Shown: positions 27,892 through 37,013 of the stretch, piece by piece
Layout of the letters: the number at the start of each line of letters is the position of its first letter
Position numbering within the stretch: position 1 is the first letter of the stretch
Assembly (NCBI RefSeq): GCF_029504655.1
Contig: NZ_JAQFIL010000001.1
Coordinates: forward strand, 6,701,001 to 6,765,000
Direction: 5' to 3'
Origin: Catalinimonas alkaloidigena
GTDB taxonomy: Bacteria; Bacteroidota; Bacteroidia; Cytophagales; Cyclobacteriaceae
DNA: 64,000 bases
Translations under genes and position numbers: made by a program
Notes under the pieces: model-generated
The model's input: only the letters and a program-made list of their open reading frames with translations
What the model was told of the DNA's origin: nothing
Databases searched by the model: none

Positions 27892-30315
27892 TTATTTTCT
27901 TATTACAGCACCCAACTCTTTTTCAAAGACCTTTATCAGCTTATTCATTGTCTTATCTATCACTTTGTCCGTAAGGGTCTTTTCCGCATCCTGCAGCACA
28001 AAACTAAGCGCATAAGCTTTTTTACCAGGCCCAATATTTTCTCCTTCGTAAATATCAAATACATTTATGTCCTTGACCAGGGCATTGCTGTATTTTTTCG
28101 CTACTGACTCAACTTGGCTAAAGCCCTGCTGTTTATCCAATACTAAAGATAAGTCTCTTCTTACTTCAGGGAATTTAGATATTTCCTGATAGATTAACCT
28201 TTCTTTAGCGCTTACTTTTCTCACATTATCTAACAAGGTGGGCCAGTCTATACTCGCAAAGAAGACAGATTGCTTTACACCAGCAAGTGCTGCCAGTTTG
28301 GGATGAAGTAAACCAGCCTGACCTATTGACTTTCCATCCAGCTGATAATCCAAGCCATAGCTAAACTTAGGGTCATCAAGTACCTTTTGCGCAGGATCGA
28401 CTATATCAAACCTATTAAATATTTTTCTAATTATCGAAGACAAACTGTGAAAAGATACTTCTTGATTGGGCGCTTGCCAACTCTCAGCTTGCTGCTGACC
28501 ACACATAAATATGGCCAACTGTCTTTTTTCCAGATATCTGCCTTCTGATTTTTGATACGTTTTACCAAACTCAAAAAACTTAAGATTTCTCTTTCGGTGG
28601 CTAATATTGTATGCCATCACCTCTAATCCGCTGAAAATAAGGCTCTGACGCATTACGCCTAATTCTTCGCTCAGTTTATTAAGTACCTCTACTGAATGCT
28701 CTCCTTTATCCAGAGCCTCAGCGTAAGCAGGTTTGGTAAGAGAATTAGTAATAATTTCATAGAACCCATTACCAACCATCATCTCACTGATACGGGCCTG
28801 TAACTTATCCGAATCCATTTCAGGGAAGCTGGAGAGAAAATCTGCACTCAGATGCGCAGAGGTCTCAACCTCATCATAGCCATAAATTCGTAAAATCTCT
28901 TCAATTACATCTGCTTCTCGTTGTACATCTACCCGATAGGGCGGCACGACAGCAGTGAAGCCCTGCTCATGTTCTTCTTTCACCTCAATATCCAGATTTT
29001 GCAAAATAGATTTAATCTCGTCACGCTCAAGCTTTTTTCCGATCAAGCGATCAATATTCTTATAAGCCATTTTTACGCTGAAGTCTTCTACAGGCTTAGG
29101 ATAAATATCTACGATATCTGATGAAATACAGCCTCCTCCCAGCTCCTTGATCAGTAGAGCCGCTCTTTTTAGGGCATAAATAGTGATCCTGGGATCTGTT
29201 CCTCGCTCGTAACGAAAAGAGGCATCGGTTTTAAGACTGTGGTGTTGGGCTGTTCTACGAATATACTCAGGAGAGAAATAGGCACTTTCTAAGAAGATAT
29301 TTTTAGTACTTTCTTTTACGCCTGATTTTACTCCACCAAATACCCCTGCTATACACATCCCTTCTTCAGCATTGCATATCATCAGGTCCTCTGCCTGTAA
29401 CTGGCGCTCTTTTTCATCCAGTGTAGTGAAAGTGCTTCCTGCAGGCATTGTCTTGACCACTACTTTATCTCCGCTGATAGCATCTGCGTCAAAGGCATGC
29501 AAGGGTTGTCCTACTTCATGTAACACAAAATTGGTAATATCAACAACATTATTGATGGGCACCAGCCCAATTGCCTTAAGGCGCTGCTGTAACCACTGCG
29601 GAGATTCCTTTACTGTTACTCCACTAATGGTAACTCCTGAATAACGGGGACAAGCGTCCGTATTCTCAACCTCTACCTGTATTGGCAATTCCTGATTGTC
29701 TACTATGAAATTATCCACTGAAGGCCACTGAAGCTCTTTGCGCAGTAAGGCGCGAAGATCACGTGCTACTCCAATATGTGAGGCAGCGTCTGCCCGATTA
29801 GGTGTCAGGCCAATCTCCAGTACCTGATCTTCGTAAATATTGAAATATCGGGAAGCAGGTGTCCCGTTGGGCAAATCCGTATCCAGGACCATAATCCCTT
29901 CATGGGAAGCCCCCATACCGATTTCATCTTCGGCACAAATCATTCCTTCGGAAACTTCACCTCTGATTTTTGCCTTTTTAATTTCAAAAGCATCTCCCCC
30001 TGCAGGAAATAGCTTAGCACCCACAGTAGCCACTACTACTTTTTGTCCTGCTTCCACATTAGGAGCACCACATACGATGGGTTTCACTTCTCCATGCCCA
30101 ATATCTACAGTTGTTTTTTTAAGGCGATCAGCATTAGGGTGAGCTTCAGCCGTGAGCACTTCGCCTATTACCAAGCCTTTGAGCCCTCCTTCTACCTGCT
30201 CATATGCTTCTATTCCTTCTACTTCTAATCCTGACATCGTCAGCCTATGGCTGATTTCTTCCGTATTTTGGTCAAAGTTGATGTAGTCTTGCAGCCAATT
30301 AACAGATATCTTCAT
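27892..30315 (-). CDS. pheT: Phenylalanine-tRNA ligase beta subunit
   Basis: Large chain of the (alpha-beta)2 synthetase that charges tRNA-Phe. The domains are in the usual order: B1 and tRNA-binding OB fold (GLVIGEVLTAEAHPNADRLKK, about 40-155), B3/B4 editing domain, B5 domain (about 400-475), the catalytic-like domain (VIEEILRIYGYDEVE), and the C-terminal anticodon-binding FDX-ACB domain (ISKFPEVRRDLSLVLDK to the end). Length 807 is normal. The alpha-subunit gene is not adjacent in this window. A short hairpin with a T tract lies in its leader. Confidence 0.96.
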   Translation of the reverse strand: MKISVNWLQDYINFDQNTEEISHRLTMSGLEVEGIEAYEQVEGGLKGLVIGEVLTAEAHPNADRLKKTTVDIGHGEVKPIVCGAPNVEAGQKVVVATVGAKLFPAGGDAFEIKKAKIRGEVSEGMICAEDEIGMGASHEGIMVLDTDLPNGTPASRYFNIYEDQVLEIGLTPNRADAASHIGVARDLRALLRKELQWPSVDNFIVDNQELPIQVEVENTDACPRYSGVTISGVTVKESPQWLQQRLKAIGLVPINNVVDITNFVLHEVGQPLHAFDADAISGDKVVVKTMPAGSTFTTLDEKERQLQAEDLMICNAEEGMCIAGVFGGVKSGVKESTKNIFLESAYFSPEYIRRTAQHHSLKTDASFRYERGTDPRITIYALKRAALLIKELGGGCISSDIVDIYPKPVEDFSVKMAYKNIDRLIGKKLERDEIKSILQNLDIEVKEEHEQGFTAVVPPYRVDVQREADVIEEILRIYGYDEVETSAHLSADFLSSFPEMDSDKLQARISEMMVGNGFYEIITNSLTKPAYAEALDKGEHSVEVLNKLSEELGVMRQSLIFSGLEVMAYNISHRKRNLKFFEFGKTYQKSEGRYLEKRQLAIFMCGQQQAESWQAPNQEVSFHSLSSIIRKIFNRFDIVDPAQKVLDDPKFSYGLDYQLDGKSIGQAGLLHPKLAALAGVKQSVFFASIDWPTLLDNVRKVSAKERLIYQEISKFPEVRRDLSLVLDKQQGFSQVESVAKKYSNALVKDINVFDIYEGENIGPGKKAYALSFVLQDAEKTLTDKVIDKTMNKLIKVFEKELGAVIRK

Positions 30316-30341
30316 TTTACAATAATATTGATCATACAGTT

Positions 30342-30385
30342 CTAAAAATAAAAAAGCTGAGCTTTAGTTATGCACAGCTATTTTT
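30342..30385 (-). terminator. Terminator-like hairpin in the pheT leader
   Basis: On the minus strand CAGCT...AGCTG with flanking A/T pairs (30351-30359 with 30375-30385, one bulge) is followed by TTTTTTATTTTT. It lies 35-70 bases before the pheT start, downstream of the stronger terminator of the preceding gene. It could be a spare terminator or an attenuator; no Phe-rich leader peptide was seen. Confidence 0.35.
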
Positions 30386-30434
30386 CAGGGAATTCCGTTC
30401 AAAGAACTCCAATAGGAAACGTAAAATTAATCAT

Positions 30435-30531
30435 TTAGGCGGGTAAGACACGAAACTCGGTTACATTTTTAATATATTCAGCTACAGTCCTGTCAGATAT
30501 CACCTTTTTGGGAAAAATTAATGGTAGTAAC
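30435..30531 (-). pseudogene. Possible relic of a phosphorylase-like C-terminus
   Basis: A minus-strand frame without a start codon reads FPKKVISDRTVAEYIKNV and TEFRVLPA before TAA (30437-30435). SDRT-I/V-x-EY near the C-terminus is a feature of glycogen/maltodextrin phosphorylases (E. coli GlgP has SSDRTIKEY there). Only about 32 codons are present, so the assignment is weak and chance cannot be excluded. Confidence 0.25.
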
Positions 30532-30562
30532 AAAAAAAAGGTGCAAGCTTACACCTGCACCT
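30532..30562 (-). terminator. Terminator of the secreted two-domain protein gene
   Basis: On the minus strand AGGTGCA / TGCACCT (30556-30562 with 30539-30545) with a 10-nt loop is followed by eight T. It lies 31 bases after the stop codon of the gene ending at 30593. Confidence 0.85.
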
Positions 30563-30592
30563 CATAGTTTTTCAATAAATTATTAGAAGGAA

Positions 30593-31195
30593 TTACTTCA
30601 GGTCAATGCTTTTAGAGTAAGTGTAGTTGGCACCTACGATAGCTAATGAATACCGTCCAGGAAGTAATTTGGCTACGTTTAATCCTTTAGAATAAGTTTC
30701 CTGAGAAGCTACGCTTTCTTCATAAAGTACTTTACCGTCTTGGTTATACAGTTTTAAAGAAACAGGAGATTCTACTCTATTTAAAAACGCAACCTTTACC
30801 ATTTCAGGCTCAACCTGAATAGCTGGCTTGAAGTAAACAGCGTTAGTTTGTCCTGCTGAAATCTGGAATATTTCTTTAGAAACACCATTTTTAGTTCTAA
30901 CTTCTACTTCGTACTCACCACTTGGCATGCTTGAAAAGTCATATTTCTTCATGTATGACTGGTCAGCGATCACCTCACGGTGCAAAGTATTTCCATCCAT
31001 GTCTTTAATTCTAAGTACTGCTGAAGCTTCATTAGAAAGGTTGGTAACGCGGATAAAAGCTTTCTTTTGAGAAGACTCAACCTGACGTACACTGATAAGT
31101 GCATCTACTTCATCAGCTGCGAGTGTTGCAGTATTTACTGTAAACAAAGCAGCCATTGCTAAAATTGCGATTTTCATTGTTTTAACTGTTTTCAT
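30593..31195 (-). CDS. Secreted protein with two tandem Ig-like domains
   Basis: Unknown exported protein of 200 residues. The signal peptide ends around TATLAA (about residue 27); a Met at codon 7 is a possible alternative start. Two similar units of about 75 residues follow: each has a strand ending in a valine-rich core, then a D-x-DG turn (KDMDGNTLHRE; YNQDGKVLYEE), a serine/lysine-containing middle, and SGEY or PGRY before the last strands. The form resembles the beta-sandwich of type IX-associated C-terminal domains and DUF3244, but no known family can be claimed. A -7 box upstream and a strong terminator downstream indicate an independent gene. Confidence 0.75.
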   Translation of the reverse strand: MKTVKTMKIAILAMAALFTVNTATLAADEVDALISVRQVESSQKKAFIRVTNLSNEASAVLRIKDMDGNTLHREVIADQSYMKKYDFSSMPSGEYEVEVRTKNGVSKEIFQISAGQTNAVYFKPAIQVEPEMVKVAFLNRVESPVSLKLYNQDGKVLYEESVASQETYSKGLNVAKLLPGRYSLAIVGANYTYSKSIDLK

Positions 31196-31745
31196 GATTC
31201 TACTCTTTTCGTGGTTAAAAACTTTAACTCGTTTTCTTTTTGTTTTGGCTTACACTACAAATTTACGAAGGTTTTTAAATTTTCGTTACACTTTGGTTTA
31301 AAAAAACATTGATTCATTGAAAAATTATTAATGAAATAGAGGTTTTTTTGAATGAAATCACAAAGCGACTTATTGTAGTGTAAAACTGAACTGTTTTAAA
31401 CCATTTGGATCAATAAAATAGCAATTTTTGGGCAGGTAAATTACAAATATTGTAATTATGCTGATTGTACTCTTTTTTACAGAAAAAAAGTGTTTTTTTT
31501 TATGCCATACCTCCTTTTTCTGTAGGTTTTTAATTACCAAAGAAAAATAAATCAGAACTTTATAGGGAAACGACAGGGAGATATTTGTAATCAGTTATAA
31601 GTAGTCAGCGCTTTTAATTAATATTTTACTTACCTCTTTCAATTTTTCAGCTTCTGTTTTTAACAGGATATGCAGGCCAGAACAGCGGAATTAATAAGGG
31701 AGAGAATGTGTTTCATCTGTGCTGTTAAATATTTACATTAAGATT
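31196..31745. other. 550-bp AT-rich intergenic region
   Basis: Divergent spacer between two genes. It holds the -7 box at 31258-31265 (minus) and a perfect 7-bp inverted repeat ATTACAA-ATA-TTGTAAT at 31440-31456 that could bind a regulator. No coding frame was recognised. Confidence 0.5.
31258..31265 (-). promoter_or_regulatory. Candidate -7 box for the gene at 30593-31195
   Basis: Minus-strand TAAATTTG, a full TAnnTTTG match, which would give a leader of about 55 bases. No TTG occurs 17-23 bases upstream, so support is partial. Confidence 0.4.
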
Positions 31746-32012
31746 ATGGCAAGAACAGTTGATTTTGAGGCATTCAAGCAAAAACTAGATGGAACACACA
31801 AATGGCCATCTCTTTATATGTTTAAGTTCATCGTTCCCCGGGGAAAAGAGGATGAAGTATTTGCTCTTTTCCCAAAAAATAAACTAACGACTAAGGAGTC
31901 CAGTAATGGAAACTACGTAAGCGTTACCGCCAAAGTCATGATGGGTTCCAGTGATGCAGTAATGGAGAAATATGTTGAGGCCGATAAAATTGATGGTGTA
32001 TTGGCATTATAG
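31746..32012 (+). CDS. DUF493 family protein
   Basis: An 88-residue member of the DUF493 (YbeD-like) family, a ferredoxin-like ACT-related fold of unknown function. Starting at ATG 31746 (MARTVDFEAFKQKLD) fits the family; an earlier in-frame start at 31719 would add nine hydrophobic residues. The core shows WPSLYMFKFIVP, then FPKNKLTTKESSNGNYVSVTAK, then the VMEKYVEADKIDGVLAL end. Confidence 0.88.
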   Translation: MARTVDFEAFKQKLDGTHKWPSLYMFKFIVPRGKEDEVFALFPKNKLTTKESSNGNYVSVTAKVMMGSSDAVMEKYVEADKIDGVLAL

Positions 32013-32147
32013 TTTGGTTCACTTACTTGAAATATTACCTTTTTTTGAGAAGTAAAAAAGATAATGCTCATTATACTCTCAGCAAATACTCAAACATAGC
32101 ATGCCTGGCAATGTTAATTTACTAATCACACTATAACTTTTTGACCT

Positions 32148-32378
32148 ATGTGGAAAGAAGAAGAAAACAAGCTAAAAAAGACTTTTGAGTTTAAAGACTT
32201 TGTATCAGCATTTGGTTTTATGTCAAAAGTGGCTATCGTAGCCGAGAAAATGAACCATCATCCTAACTGGAGCAATACTTATAATACTGTGAGCTTTGCG
32301 TTAAGTACACATGATGCTGGTGATAAAGTAACTGATAAGGATCATAAGCTGGCAGAAGCTATAGATAAGCTTGCCTAG
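32148..32378 (+). CDS. 4a-hydroxytetrahydrobiopterin (pterin carbinolamine) dehydratase
   Basis: Regenerates the pterin cofactor after aromatic amino acid hydroxylation by dehydrating 4a-hydroxy-tetrahydropterin. The active-site histidines are His37 and His38 in NHHPNW, with the third in LSTHDAG. At 76 residues it lacks the N-terminal helix (the LxGW segment) of the usual 95-100-residue proteins but keeps the entire alpha/beta catalytic core and the terminal LAEAIDKLA helix. No hydroxylase gene lies nearby. Confidence 0.9.
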   Translation: MWKEEENKLKKTFEFKDFVSAFGFMSKVAIVAEKMNHHPNWSNTYNTVSFALSTHDAGDKVTDKDHKLAEAIDKLA

Positions 32379-32463
32379 CAGATAGTTTGTTACTTATTTA
32401 TTGAGTTGTTTGAAGGATTCCGTTTACTTTACATAAACGTTCGTATCTACAAACAATTTTTTT

Positions 32464-33144
32464 GTGCAGGAAACAGCAAACCTTTTTTTAGTACCTACTC
32501 CCATTGGCAATCTCGAAGATATAAGCCTCCGTGCTCTTCGTATTCTCAAGGAAGTAGATACCATCCTGGCCGAAGACACCCGAAAGTCAGGAATCTTGCT
32601 GAAGCATTATAGTATCGCTACCAAACAACAAAGTTATCACGCTTTTAACGAGCATCGTGCCCTTGATAAATTGGTAGAAAGGCTAAAGGCAGGCGAAAGA
32701 ATGGCCTTAATTACTGATGCCGGCACACCAGCAATCTCAGATCCCGGTTTTCTACTAGTCAGAGAGTGCTTAGCTCATGGGGTAGAGGTAGAATGCCTAC
32801 CCGGTACTACTGCCTTTGTCCCTGCTTTGGTAAAATCTGGCTTACCCGCTGACCGTTTCACTTTTGAAGGTTTTCTTCCCCATAAAAAAGGTAGACAAAC
32901 CAAATTACAGCAACTAAGTGAAGAAACTCGCACCATGATTTTCTATGAGTCGCCCCATCGTTTGCTGAAAAGCCTTCAACAATTTGCGGAGTTTTTTGGA
33001 GAAGAGAGAAGGGCTTCTGTTTCCAGAGAGTTGACTAAGTTGCACGAAGAAACTATTAATGGAACATTAGCTGAATTAGTACGAAACTATTCTGAAACTA
33101 AAATTAAAGGAGAAATTGTCATCGTTGTTGAAGGAAAACAATAA
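32464..33144 (+). CDS. rsmI: 16S rRNA (cytidine-1402 2'-O) methyltransferase
   Basis: Methylates the ribose of C1402 in 16S rRNA using SAM. The tetrapyrrole-methylase fold is clear from LFLVPTPIGNLEDISLRAL at the N-terminus, AEDTRKSGILL, LITDAGTPAISDPG and FVPALVKSGLP, then FEGFLPHKKGR and FYESPHRL. GTG at 32464 is the most likely start; 226 residues is the usual length of the shorter RsmI type. The 3' end overlaps lnt by 29 bases, so they are translationally close. Confidence 0.95.
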   Translation: MQETANLFLVPTPIGNLEDISLRALRILKEVDTILAEDTRKSGILLKHYSIATKQQSYHAFNEHRALDKLVERLKAGERMALITDAGTPAISDPGFLLVRECLAHGVEVECLPGTTAFVPALVKSGLPADRFTFEGFLPHKKGRQTKLQQLSEETRTMIFYESPHRLLKSLQQFAEFFGEERRASVSRELTKLHEETINGTLAELVRNYSETKIKGEIVIVVEGKQ

Positions 33145-34768
33145 GCCGGCTTTCAGAAAAAAATACGAACTGCTGATCTTATCTCTTATCAGTGGTTTTT
33201 TGTTCTGGCTGGGCTGGCCCGTCAAGCCTTTTCCATTTTTACTATTCTTTGCGATTGCTCCTGTCTTCGCTATTGAAGATTATATCACATCAGGAAATTA
33301 TAAGCATCCCGCACGTACTTTCTACGGATACCTTTATCTGACAACCTTTCTCTGGAATATCACTACTACCTGGTGGGTCTATCATTCTACTGTGGTAGGA
33401 GCTATTTTTATGCTCTTTGCCAATGCGGCGCTGATGACCATTCCTTTCGTACTGTTTCGCATTACCAAAAAATATGCGGGAGCTAACTGGGGTTATTTTG
33501 GCTTTGTGCTCTACTGGATCACTTTTGAGTACATCCATCTCAACTGGGATATTTCCTGGCCCTGGCTTACCCTGGGGAATGGCTTCGCCTCTTTTCCTGA
33601 ATGGGTGCAGTGGTATGAATTTACCGGGGTATTTGGTGGGACCCTCTGGATACTACTCGCCAACATCGCCTTTTACTTCGTCTTTCTGAAAGATCGAGCC
33701 CTTCAGAACCGGCAGTTTCGCTGGAGAAGTTTTGTGCTCACCCTTCTATGGCTGCTCATTCCTATCATGTATTCTTACATTCGCTATGCTAATTACGAAA
33801 GCAAGGGAGAAGAAAAAGAAGTAGTAATATTACAGCCGAATATTGATCCCTTTACCGAAAAGTTTATCGGCTCAGAAAATTTCATTCCTTTTGAGGATCA
33901 ATTAGAGATATTCATCGAGCTCTCAGAACAAAAAATCACTCCACAGACCCGTTTTCTTATCTGGCCTGAAACTGCCTTTGATGGGATTTACAATGAAGAA
34001 ACCATCAATAGTAATGGCCTGATTCAACGCATCAAAAAATTCAAAGCCAACTATCCTCAGCTCGCCCTACTCACCGGCATGACAACTTTTGTGCTGTACG
34101 AAGACGAGCAAGAAGCTACACCAACCGCCCGTTATCGGGAAGATGTGGGGTATTTTGATGTCTTCAATACTGCCTTTTATCTGAATGAAGATAATGAGAT
34201 CACTTTCTATCACAAGTCTAAGCTGGTCCCGGGCGTAGAAATCATGCCTTACCCTCAAGTACTTGGCTTTGTTTCTGACCTGCTTTTCAGTCTGGGAGGG
34301 ACTTCCGGAGGTTTTGGTCGGCAGGATGAACGTACTGTTTTTGAAAGTGAGGAAGGAGTAAGTATGGCCCCAGCGATCTGTTATGAGTCTATCTATGGCG
34401 ATTTTATGGCAGAATACATCCGTAATGGTGCTAATACTATTTTTATCATTACTAATGATGGTTGGTGGGGCAATACCCCCGGCCACAGGCAGCACCTGGC
34501 TTATGCTACGCTGAGAGCTATTGAGCTCAGAAGAAGTATTGCCCGTTCCGCTAATACCGGAATTTCTGCGTTTATCAACCAGCGGGGAGATATACTGCAG
34601 GCTACCCAATATTGGGAGCAGGATGTATTTCGCGGTACTATTATGGTGTCAGAACAACTCACCTTTTACGCCCGTTATGGTGATTATATTGCCAGGACTA
34701 CAGCATGGCTCTCAATTTTTGTATTTTTGGCAGCAGTAGTCAAACGTCAGCTTTTAAAAAACGCCTAA
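33116..34768 (+). CDS. lnt: Apolipoprotein N-acyltransferase
   Basis: Inner-membrane enzyme that adds the third acyl chain to lipoproteins in the final maturation step. About six transmembrane helices in the first 230 residues and one at the C-terminus flank a periplasmic nitrilase domain. The catalytic triad is visible: Glu285 (WPETAF), Lys367 (YHKSKLVPG) and Cys422 (ICYESIYGD). The start is uncertain: TTG codons at 33116, 33125 and 33128 are all possible and all overlap rsmI. Length 550. Confidence 0.95.
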   Translation: MSSLLKENNKPAFRKKYELLILSLISGFLFWLGWPVKPFPFLLFFAIAPVFAIEDYITSGNYKHPARTFYGYLYLTTFLWNITTTWWVYHSTVVGAIFMLFANAALMTIPFVLFRITKKYAGANWGYFGFVLYWITFEYIHLNWDISWPWLTLGNGFASFPEWVQWYEFTGVFGGTLWILLANIAFYFVFLKDRALQNRQFRWRSFVLTLLWLLIPIMYSYIRYANYESKGEEKEVVILQPNIDPFTEKFIGSENFIPFEDQLEIFIELSEQKITPQTRFLIWPETAFDGIYNEETINSNGLIQRIKKFKANYPQLALLTGMTTFVLYEDEQEATPTARYREDVGYFDVFNTAFYLNEDNEITFYHKSKLVPGVEIMPYPQVLGFVSDLLFSLGGTSGGFGRQDERTVFESEEGVSMAPAICYESIYGDFMAEYIRNGANTIFIITNDGWWGNTPGHRQHLAYATLRAIELRRSIARSANTGISAFINQRGDILQATQYWEQDVFRGTIMVSEQLTFYARYGDYIARTTAWLSIFVFLAAVVKRQLLKNA

Positions 34769-34777
34769 TTTTTTATC

Positions 34778-35578
34778 ATGGATTTATACGTTACGCTCAA
34801 AGAGACACTAAAAGTAGTTAAAGAAACAGGAAATTTTATTCACACCGAAGCCCAAAAGTTTAACCTTTCTTCTATTGAGTATAAAGGCAAAAATGACCTG
34901 GTCTCATATGTAGATAAAGAAGCTGAAAAACTTTTGGTGGCAGGTTTGGAAAGCATTGTTCCTGCTGCAGGCTTTATTACTGAAGAAGGGACGGCTGAAA
35001 AAGGTAGAGCAGAGCAGTACAACTGGGTAATAGACCCGGTAGATGGCACTACAAACTATGTGCATGGTATTCCTCTATACTCTATCAGCGTGGCACTAAT
35101 GGAAGGTGATGAAGTAGTCCTGGGAGCAATCTATGAACCTAATCGCGATGAAATGTTCTATTCTATTAAGGGAGATAAAGCTTATTTGAACTCAAAAGAA
35201 ATCAGCGTCTCTCCGGTTCAAAAGTTAGAAGAAAGCCTAATTGCCACAGGGTTTCCCTATTCCAAACTTCAGAATGTTCCCGCTTACATTAAGATCGTAG
35301 AGGAACTCATGCAAAAAACGCATGGCTTACGCCGGATGGGTAGTGCTGCCATAGACCTGGCTTATGTAGCTTGTGGAAGATTTGAAGGATTCTTTGAGTA
35401 CAATCTAAAACCCTGGGACGTAGCCGCTGGTGGCTTTCTGGTACAGCAGGCCGGGGGAAAAGTGAGTACTTTCAGATCTGGTTCGGATTTTATTTTTGGC
35501 AAAGAACTGGTAGCCGGATGCGCAATCCATTCATCTTTTGCAGAAGTAGTAAACAGGCATTGGTACCCGGCTGATTGA
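34778..35578 (+). CDS. Inositol monophosphatase family protein
   Basis: Mg-dependent sugar/inositol phosphatase. The metal-binding motifs are in place: the Glu pair in FITEEGT, WVIDPVDGTTNYVHG (Asp ligands), and the second Asp site WDVAAGGFLVQQAGG. Length 266 fits SuhB/IMPase. It follows lnt by nine bases and is likely in the same operon. The substrate (inositol-1-phosphate or another sugar phosphate) cannot be fixed from sequence; cysQ, a paralogue, is found at 56.7 kb. Confidence 0.92.
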   Translation: MDLYVTLKETLKVVKETGNFIHTEAQKFNLSSIEYKGKNDLVSYVDKEAEKLLVAGLESIVPAAGFITEEGTAEKGRAEQYNWVIDPVDGTTNYVHGIPLYSISVALMEGDEVVLGAIYEPNRDEMFYSIKGDKAYLNSKEISVSPVQKLEESLIATGFPYSKLQNVPAYIKIVEELMQKTHGLRRMGSAAIDLAYVACGRFEGFFEYNLKPWDVAAGGFLVQQAGGKVSTFRSGSDFIFGKELVAGCAIHSSFAEVVNRHWYPAD

Positions 35579-35598
35579 AACCTCGCTAAAGCTACGCA

Positions 35599-37011
35599 CT
35601 AAACTTCTTTTAGCGCACCAAGCTGCTCTTTTAAAGCCGCTATTTCGGCCAGATATTCATTTTCTTTTCTGGCCAGTTCTTCCTGAGTAGCCTGTAGCTC
35701 TTCCATATTTTGTCTCATCTCTTCTTCCTGCGCACGCATCTGCTCAGTGTTTTCCTGGCTTTGCCCAAGCAAAGATTTCATCTCTTCTGCTTTCTGAGCA
35801 GCTAAAATTTCTGACCCAATATGCTCCGCTGAAAGTTCTAAAAGTTGAATGATATCATCCGTAATCGTTTTAAAGAAAGCTAATTCAAAGACCCCTACTA
35901 CGGTTTCATTAACCTTAAGAGGTACGAGAATCAGGAAGCGCGGTGTGGCTTTTCCCAAGCCAGAAGTGATATGGACATAAGACTCTGGAACTTCTTTCAA
36001 TAAAATGGTTTCTTTTTCTAAAAAGGTTTGTCCTATCAAACCCTGACCATACGCTAGCTCCTTTTCCACATGCTTTTTCTTGTCATATGCATAGCAGCTT
36101 AATAGTTCTAGTGTTTTGGTCTGTGGTTTATGTACAAATAATGATCCCTGGTTTGCACCTACATACCTGACAAGATATTGTAATACGGCATCTGAAGCTT
36201 CACTCAGTGAGAGTTCTTTCTTTCTAAGAATATCATGTATTCCCGTAATACCCTGATTGATAAATTTTTCAAGCTTTTCTCTTTGATCTGCTTCACGCAA
36301 TTTTTCTAACATGTGAAGCAATGCCTGCCCTAGTTTATCTGAGGTCTGTTTTTCGTCAATCTCCAGGGCTAAGTTCCCTTCTGCAATTTCTGTGGCAATG
36401 CTGATGTTACTATCTGCAAGTTTTAATTGTTTTTCAATCTGCACTCTACCCTCCATCATCGCTTTAGTTTTTTTTCCAAAATCATAAGCCCAGAAAGCGC
36501 ACAAGCCAATAATCACCGCTGCCAAGCTTACATGAATGATAAAAGTACTGAGATCCATGAAAGCCAATTGCGTAAAATAGATTTCCTCCATACCTGCATA
36601 CTGCAAGTAGGCAAAAGCTCCATGATGGACAACAATAAATAAAGTAGCGGGAATAAATATTTTCCAGTCCTGGTAAGTAATCAGCAAGATGACTCCGATG
36701 AAGGCAAAAAAATGCATCTCAAATAATCCATGCATCTGATAAATAAACTGAGCCATGAATACTGAAAAAGAAATGCCTGCCATGTAATGATGAAGCTTCC
36801 TTTCGGGAAGTAACCACAGAGGGACATAATATAATAACAAACTTAAAGGACCTATGCTCAGGGCTATAAACCAGGTATCATAAACCGGAGCTAAACCTAA
36901 ACCCCATAGAAAATACAGGCCTAAAGCAATTTGTATAATATTATTTGACTGCTGATTTACTTCTTTGAAAGAATAATCTGCTGTTGAATGTAAACTTTTT
37001 TGTTCCCTCAT
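35599..37011 (-). CDS. Membrane receptor: 6-TM sensor, HAMP-like linker, GAF domain, no output domain
   Basis: Six transmembrane helices (about 25-178), including MHGLFEMHFFAFIGVILLI and a conserved VVHHGAFAYLQY helix. This membrane module is also found at the N-terminus of some chemoreceptors and kinases. A HAMP-like helix pair (EIAEGNLALEIDEKQTSDKLG, about 205-240) and a GAF domain follow (about 255-405; NQGSLFVHKPQTKTLELL, GQGLIGQTFLEKETILL). A C-terminal coiled coil (about 410-470) contains EEMRQNMEELQATQEEL. No kinase, cyclase or chemotaxis signalling domain is present. It starts two bases after the DUF6436 redoxin stop codon, so the two form an operon. Confidence 0.85.
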   Translation of the reverse strand: MREQKSLHSTADYSFKEVNQQSNNIIQIALGLYFLWGLGLAPVYDTWFIALSIGPLSLLLYYVPLWLLPERKLHHYMAGISFSVFMAQFIYQMHGLFEMHFFAFIGVILLITYQDWKIFIPATLFIVVHHGAFAYLQYAGMEEIYFTQLAFMDLSTFIIHVSLAAVIIGLCAFWAYDFGKKTKAMMEGRVQIEKQLKLADSNISIATEIAEGNLALEIDEKQTSDKLGQALLHMLEKLREADQREKLEKFINQGITGIHDILRKKELSLSEASDAVLQYLVRYVGANQGSLFVHKPQTKTLELLSCYAYDKKKHVEKELAYGQGLIGQTFLEKETILLKEVPESYVHITSGLGKATPRFLILVPLKVNETVVGVFELAFFKTITDDIIQLLELSAEHIGSEILAAQKAEEMKSLLGQSQENTEQMRAQEEEMRQNMEELQATQEELARKENEYLAEIAALKEQLGALKEV

Positions 37012-37013
37012 TT

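Noticed and set aside
32148..32378. Pterin dehydratase as a truncated pseudogene
   Set aside because: Although short, the catalytic histidines and the complete core are present, so it is treated as an intact short form.
34067..34609. 180-codon open frame on the minus strand inside lnt
   Set aside because: It is antisense to the nitrilase domain of lnt, whose catalytic triad is intact, and its composition (many Ser, Asn, Ile) is that of a shadow frame.
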